DNA of 64,000 nucleotides, taken from contig JBBPFI010000011.1 of the NCBI GenBank assembly GCA_037974965.1, positions 124,001-188,000 of the forward strand. Reading direction: 5' to 3'. The notes under the pieces are model-generated. The model was not told the origin of the DNA. It saw only the letters and a program-made list of their open reading frames with translations, and did no database searches. The DNA comes from Dacryopinax spathularia. Taxonomy: Eukaryota; Basidiomycota; Dacrymycetes; Dacrymycetales; Dacrymycetaceae. The number at the start of each line of letters is the position of its first letter. Positions within the stretch are counted from its first letter, which is position 1. The translations under genes and the position numbers were made by a program. Below, piece after piece: positions 59,627-64,000 of the stretch.

Positions 59627-60675
59627 ATGAGTCGCACAGAGGACGTCGCCAGTGTCCTTGGGGATTACATGCTGAGAGGATGGGTGCGCGTGGTTAATAT
59701 TCTAATACGAGTGATTTATGCTGAACAATGGCATCGCAGGTATTAACAGATCAAGTTTGCCCGACGTCCGGATGTTATGTTCCTCTCCTGCGGTCCAAAG
59801 ATCGCTCCGTTACCTTTTGCGCCAAGTGTGATGGATCACCGGAGAGAGCTGCAACGCGAGAAGCGGGTGGCACAGGTACGCTCTTTAAAGGCGGCGTCGA
59901 AGCTGCAGATGCTTACTCATTTCCGCTAGCTCCGGGCGGCGGCCGTGATGCGGCTTCCCCTTCAGCAATGCCCCCATCACCCTCCTCAACCCCTCGAACG
60001 CAGCGATCACCACAATCTACTCCACCGACGACACCTCCTTCACGCTCCCCGTCTCTTCCAGCCTTGTCCGAGCCGTCCCCTCTTACACTACAGAGGCGTG
60101 CGCAGTCCGACCTGGCGTCGCAGCGCATCGGCGAATTGCTCTTGAAGGGATGGGCGATGCTGGGGGAGGAATGTCCGAACGAGACTTGCTGGGGTGTGCC
60201 TCTAGTGCGCAGACCTGGAAGGCCAAAAGGAGGGCGAGGAGACGGCGGTGAATGCGTCATTTGCGGTTGGGGCAGCGAGATCGCCGAACAGCCCACGGGT
60301 GGACCTTCAGCGCCACGGTCCAACCAGCAGCAGCAATCGACACCGGCAGAGGCCGAAATCGTTAGGTCGTGCTACCCCCCAGCAGCTGCGCAGGTTCGGC
60401 AACCGCCTCCTGCACCTCCAGCAAAACCTGCTCCACAAATACCGCAAACGGTCGCCCCTATACCGTCTTCCGAGCCACTTTCCTCACCCCACCCGACCCC
60501 TTCTATCGCATATTCCATCTCGGCACTCGAGCAAACGATTTCCGCTCTCTCGGAACGCCTTCTGGCGATTTCCTCAAATCCCCTTACGGCAGATCCCACA
60601 TTGATCAAAACCGTGGTCGACGCCATGAGCGTCGTTATGGATACGTTGGCGAAGGCCAAGGCCATGGGCGCGTGA
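59627..60675 (+). CDS. Protein with two ZNRD2-type zinc ribbons
   Basis: A relative of human ZNRD2 (SSSCA1, Auto_anti-p27 family), a small zinc-ribbon protein linked to centromere/kinetochore autoantigens; the fungal role is unclear. Two exons, 59627-59683 and 59740-60675, give 330 residues. The first exon supplies MSRTEDVASVLGDYMLRGW and continues directly into VLTDQVCPTSGCYVPLL with FCAKC, a complete first ribbon. A second, similar unit lies at ~148-195: LLLKGWAMLGEECPNETCWG, VPLVRR and CVICG. Between and after are Pro/Ser-rich linkers, and a helical segment (ISALEQTISALSERLLAIS) forms the C-terminus. An ATG at 59728 lies in the intron and is not the start. Confidence 0.85.
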
Positions 60676-60714
60676 ATATCTGTCTTTATCCTGGGTTGAT
60701 CGGGAGTTTGTATG

Positions 60715-60749
60715 GGCACCAAATTTAGTAATGTAATTCATTTGGTGCC
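60715..60749. repeat. Perfect 10-bp inverted repeat just after the zinc-ribbon gene
   Basis: GGCACCAAAT and its exact complement ATTTGGTGCC, separated by 15 nt, 40 bp past the stop codon. In RNA it would form a stem-loop in the 3' UTR. Confidence 0.8.
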
Positions 60750-62500
60750 GAGACTGCAGCTTAAGCCTCTCAGAGGTTGGAGGGCAAAATGCTCTCCCAT
60801 GGTGCTTTTCGCAGGAGGGAAAGGCGATAGGCAAGTCGAAATGGCAGAGTCATGCCTTCGCTGCATCGCTTTTCCGGCCTGCAATGTGGATACTCAAGAG
60901 ACAAGACCATATCTGCAATTCCGAGGGAACTCTTTGGCCTGACTGGACCGGACTGTGAAACATGCACGCACACGATCACTCGTCCTCCGCGGCTCCGCCG
61001 ACGAAGCATCGCCAGTAACACGTGTAGAACACGTTTCTGGCATCGACCGCGTCTGTCCTGGTTCGGGGGTGACGCCGCCCTTTCCAACCCCTCAGGATGC
61101 CGTAAGCCTCCCTTTGGTATCCAGTGAATGCCTTTCCTTTTCGAGCGTCACCTCGGGGAAGGCCCAACGTCTCCCTTTCCCGATTCCGGACGTACGAATT
61201 CGACCTCCAACCAGGCACCAGAAAATTTCGAAAGCGTTGGGCGGCTCACAGTTTTTCCAAGACGCCCTCCAATGCACATTAAATGCATCTCGTAGCCTCA
61301 ATACAATCAGACTCCTGGAATATTCACTATAAGCTGATGGACTGCTGTCTAGGCTGTGAAGTCAAGAAAAGAAGCAATCTAAACGCGTAACTATCAGACA
61401 AGGTTGGGTGCAAATATTTGAGAACACAAGGGGCTTGCTCCAAGGCTGAGCGCTAATTTGGCTGTGCTTATTGAGCGTAACTTATAGCAAAGTATACCTC
61501 CATACGTAGCGGTTATGCTACGTTCTGTCATAGATACTCATGAATGACATTGAAAACCACGCGAGACTACACCACTGGAAAACCCACTATACGGTATAAA
61601 GTTGGTTTTGCCTCACTAAGCTTGGTATAAGAACTCCTTCATGTCAGGTTCATTTCATCTTACAGCCTAGAAGCGGCGCAGAACGTAAATGCAAGTACAT
61701 CCCATGAACCCCCTCTCCCTCCAAGAAATGCCGCAGCTCCGTATCTCCGTCTCCGCAACTCCGCCCCCTCCGACCCAAGGAACCGAGTGGCTGTCCACCC
61801 TATATTTTCGCCTCGACCAGCGCACCCTCCCTTTTCCTCACTCATCCAAAGGACGCGCCTATTGTCCCGCCCCAGCCTCACCACGCTAGCGGGGGTGTGT
61901 CTACCGCGCGGGAATTGTACTTTCCGAGAATGACGCCGGCTCAGCTGGAGACTGCTCTTGATTAGGGGGGTGGGGGACTCCTTACCGAGTTGGGTACATT
62001 TTTTCGTTGGGCGTTGAGTGGGTAGCGGGTTGATGGGCGGGCGGTGGGTTGAGAGAGGTTGATGGATGGGATGGCTTGGGCTTGGGCTGCTGGATGGAGC
62101 GCGGGTGGACGCGGTTTGATTGGGATGGATGGATGGGTTGGCGGATTGGAGGTGTTCGGGTGAATTAGCTGGGTTGGCTGCATATTGGTACGACGTTGCT
62201 TAGAGCCAACCCTGAAGATTGTATACCGTACCAATATTGTATGAATGAGACCTCTTCCATCGCAACCCATGTATGCGACCTCATTAATGTCCACAAGACG
62301 CACGCAAGAACAGACGAAGGACAGTTTTGACTGAGCTTGCGAGAAAGTGTATGCTGTACCAGCCAATGTATTGTATTGGGTATCAACCAAACAAGTGACA
62401 CCTAAAGTGTATGCGACATAAAAGGACGAGAACATGACAGGACAGGATGTACTAACTAAGCTAAGACAGGACCAGACGTAATCGTAGCCGTAACAGGGGC

Positions 62501-62519
62501 AGGACAGGACAGGACAGGA
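62501..62519 (+). repeat. Short AGGAC microsatellite
   Basis: About four copies of AGGAC in tandem, with further isolated ACAGGAC copies nearby (62435-62475). Confidence 0.8.
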
Positions 62520-62723
62520 GAGCACAGGAAGTAAGAAGATAGAAAGGGGGATATACAAGATACAGAGCAAGGTGCAGCCGACCAAGCCGACGGAGTCGTT
62601 GGGAACATGGCGGGAGAGGAGATGAGACGGGTTTTGTGTTTGTTGGTTTGTTGAGGGTCGTGAGAAGAGTGTAGAACCGGGTATCGAAGATCTTCAAAAA
62701 AGCGCATATACAGCCTTGCTTGC

Positions 62724-63919
62724 TTAGCGGAACAGCCTCGCAGCAGCAGGAACAGCATGCTGAGCCACGTTCTCCCTCCCCCTCCCCTGTCTCCCGACGA
62801 GCGGCATCATCCGCACAACCCTTTCAACTCCCTCTTCCTGCCCATCGTCGTCCAGGTCCATAGGCTCATCCACCATACTCACCCCCGCCCCCAGTCCCAG
62901 TCCGAGCCCGAGCCCGAGCCCGCGCGGCTCCCTCCTCTCCACCCTGTCCGTCGCTGGTGTTGGCAGATGCGTCCCCTGTCGTTCAAGTTCGACGTTCCCC
63001 ACCCACTGCCTCATCTTCCCGCCCGCTCGCTCTTTATCGAGCGCGGCTTGCGTATCGGACCGCGATTGGCCGGGCGGGAAGAGCAGACGAGGGGCTGCGA
63101 AGGGTGGTGGGGAGTAGTCCGGGTGGGAGAGGGGGAGTTGGGCCGCTTGCGGGTTGGGGGGACGGTTGTAGTACGGATTGGGCATTTCTTGGCGGACGCC
63201 GCGGCTGCTCACAGGGCGTCAGCAATGGCACCCAAAAGGCGGGACGACAGAGGGAAGGAGAGGGGAGGGAAGGGAAGGAGTCCCAGGATTAGGAAGGAAG
63301 AAATGTAGGAACAACGAAAGAAGAAAGAGGGAGCTGAGACGTACAAAACCATCGTAACAGTCTTCCCACCCCCGCCAAACCCAAATGCCCCACTCTCGCC
63401 AGACACCTCCCGTTCCCTCCTCCTCAGTATCATCCGCTCCTCCTCCTCCGGCGTGACAAGGAACGGGTTATCCTCCTCCTCTGCTTTCTTGGCCGCTGGC
63501 GGGCGAGAGGCCTTACGCTGCGGTGTGGAGGGCGGGGAAGGTGTCTTCGCTCCTCTTTGGATGAGAGGGTTCAAGAACGGTAATTCTGCGTGCGAGCCCG
63601 AGGCGTCTTCCACATCGGAGCTTCCGGGTTCGCCGGCCAGCGTATGCGCGTCGCGCGATGTACCGAGCTTGACGCGTTTCCTCGCTGGCTGTCCTTGCTG
63701 TTGACCGGGAAAGACGAGTTTCCCCACTTTGCCCATCCCCGAGCCGGCATGCCGCACGCGGGGGACGCGTTTCCGCTGCGTCTGCGGAGGGGTAGGGATC
63801 GTAGATTGTCGGCGCTTCAGATTCGGACGCGCTCCTCCGAGGTTGTGCGGTGCGTGGTGTGGTGCATGGTGGGAGGCGGGCACGACGGGCTCGGCGATAG
63901 GTGAGGAGTCGAGTGGCAT
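62724..63919 (-). CDS. Unrecognised basic, disordered protein
   Basis: Two exons, 63919-63345 and 63204-62724, join in phase to give 351 residues. The N-terminal part is basic and rich in His, Pro and Ser (QTQRKRVPRVRHAGSGMGKV, PARKRVKLG), suggesting a nuclear protein. The most conserved-looking segment spans the intron: NPFLVTPEEEERMILRRRER, then GKTVTMVFRGVRQEMPNPYY. The splice that creates FRGVR supports the model, since neither exon alone reads through. A run of (LG)n follows, then an acidic segment near the C-terminus. I know no named family for it. Confidence 0.6.
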
Positions 63920-64000
63920 CGTTCGTTCTTCTCAGTGGAGTGGAAGGGAGTCGCGAGTAAAGATGAGGGAGGGGGAGGAGAAGGGTCGAGGAGAAGGGTG
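63920..64000. promoter_or_regulatory. Upstream edge of the last minus-strand gene
   Basis: Eighty-one bases of GA-rich sequence just 5' of the start codon, cut by the window edge. Confidence 0.4.

Larger units (their letters stand above)
60676..62723. other. 2-kb interval with no secure gene
   Basis: ATG frames such as 60852-61127 (91 codons, Cys/Arg-rich) have no recognisable relatives. On the plus strand a frame open to a TAG at 61963-61965 ends GVSTARELYFPRMTPAQLET then ALD, which looks protein-like and could be the last exon of an unseen small gene; no upstream exons could be fixed. The right part is low-complexity with purine-rich direct repeats. Confidence 0.35.

Noticed and set aside
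59728-59739. ATG at 59728 as start of the zinc-ribbon protein
   Set aside because: It lies inside an intron. Splicing from the 59627-59683 exon gives the conserved MLRGW lead-in to the first ribbon.
61689-61889. 66-codon plus-strand frame
   Set aside because: Composition is Pro/Ser-rich and no domain is visible; the neighbouring frame ending at 61965 looks more protein-like, so neither is called as a gene.
1-64000. tRNA, rRNA, snRNA genes and CRISPR arrays
   Set aside because: No B-box-like GGTTCRANYCC with a matching acceptor stem and no regularly spaced direct repeats were seen. A covariance-model scan would be needed to exclude divergent RNA genes.

Overview
The window is nuclear DNA from a basidiomycete fungus, most likely an Agaricomycete. 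Genes are close together on both strands. Most introns are 45-70 nt with gtNNgY donors, CTRAY-like branch points and NAG acceptors. The proteins are typically fungal (Mor2/PAG1, Cwc24, Spc3, Atp19, Pmp3), and the DUF6532 family, an expanded basidiomycete family, is present twice. I recognise no rRNA, tRNA, CRISPR array or bacterial-type operon.

Layout. 0-6.2 kb: two DUF6532 genes on the minus strand, the first running off the left edge. 7-14.7 kb: a run of plus-strand housekeeping genes (oxidoreductase-like mitochondrial protein, cyclin C/Ssn8, an Srp2-type SR splicing factor, Pmp3, an ALKBH7-like dioxygenase, Cox19). 15.9-20 kb: a putative zinc-finger regulator, then on the minus strand the ATP synthase k subunit and an AsaB-like enzyme. 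20.5-23.0 kb: a well-preserved PIF/Harbinger DNA transposon with transposase and Myb-like genes convergent inside near-identical 47-bp terminal inverted repeats. 23.3-28.5 kb: a low-complexity coiled-coil protein, a 677-bp MULE-like non-autonomous element with a perfect 10-bp target duplication and telomere-like TTAGGG repeats inside, then CWC24 and SPC3 facing away from each other. 28.5-33.4 kb: a gene-poor island with degenerate ~430-bp hairpin-bearing repeats and a short AT-rich patch. 33.4-46 kb: a glutathione S-transferase, a giant Mor2/PAG1/Tao3 (Furry family) morphogenesis gene and an F-box gene. 46.6-58.2 kb, minus strand: an Sro9-like La-motif protein, MLH1 and a second zinc-finger-like regulator. 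59.6-64 kb: a protein with two ZNRD2-type zinc ribbons and an unrecognised gene on the minus strand.

The genes do not form one pathway. Recurring themes are RNA processing (Srp2-like, Cwc24, La-motif protein), transcription (Ssn8, two candidate zinc-finger proteins), mitochondrial function (Cox19, Atp19, OXLD1-like, ALKBH7-like) and DNA repair (Mlh1). I did not find a convincing new multi-gene system. The best candidates for novelty are the two DNA-transposon structures and the hairpin-repeat island. Exon structures were worked out by hand from splice consensus and reading-frame continuity, and only those whose phases closed are given as exact.
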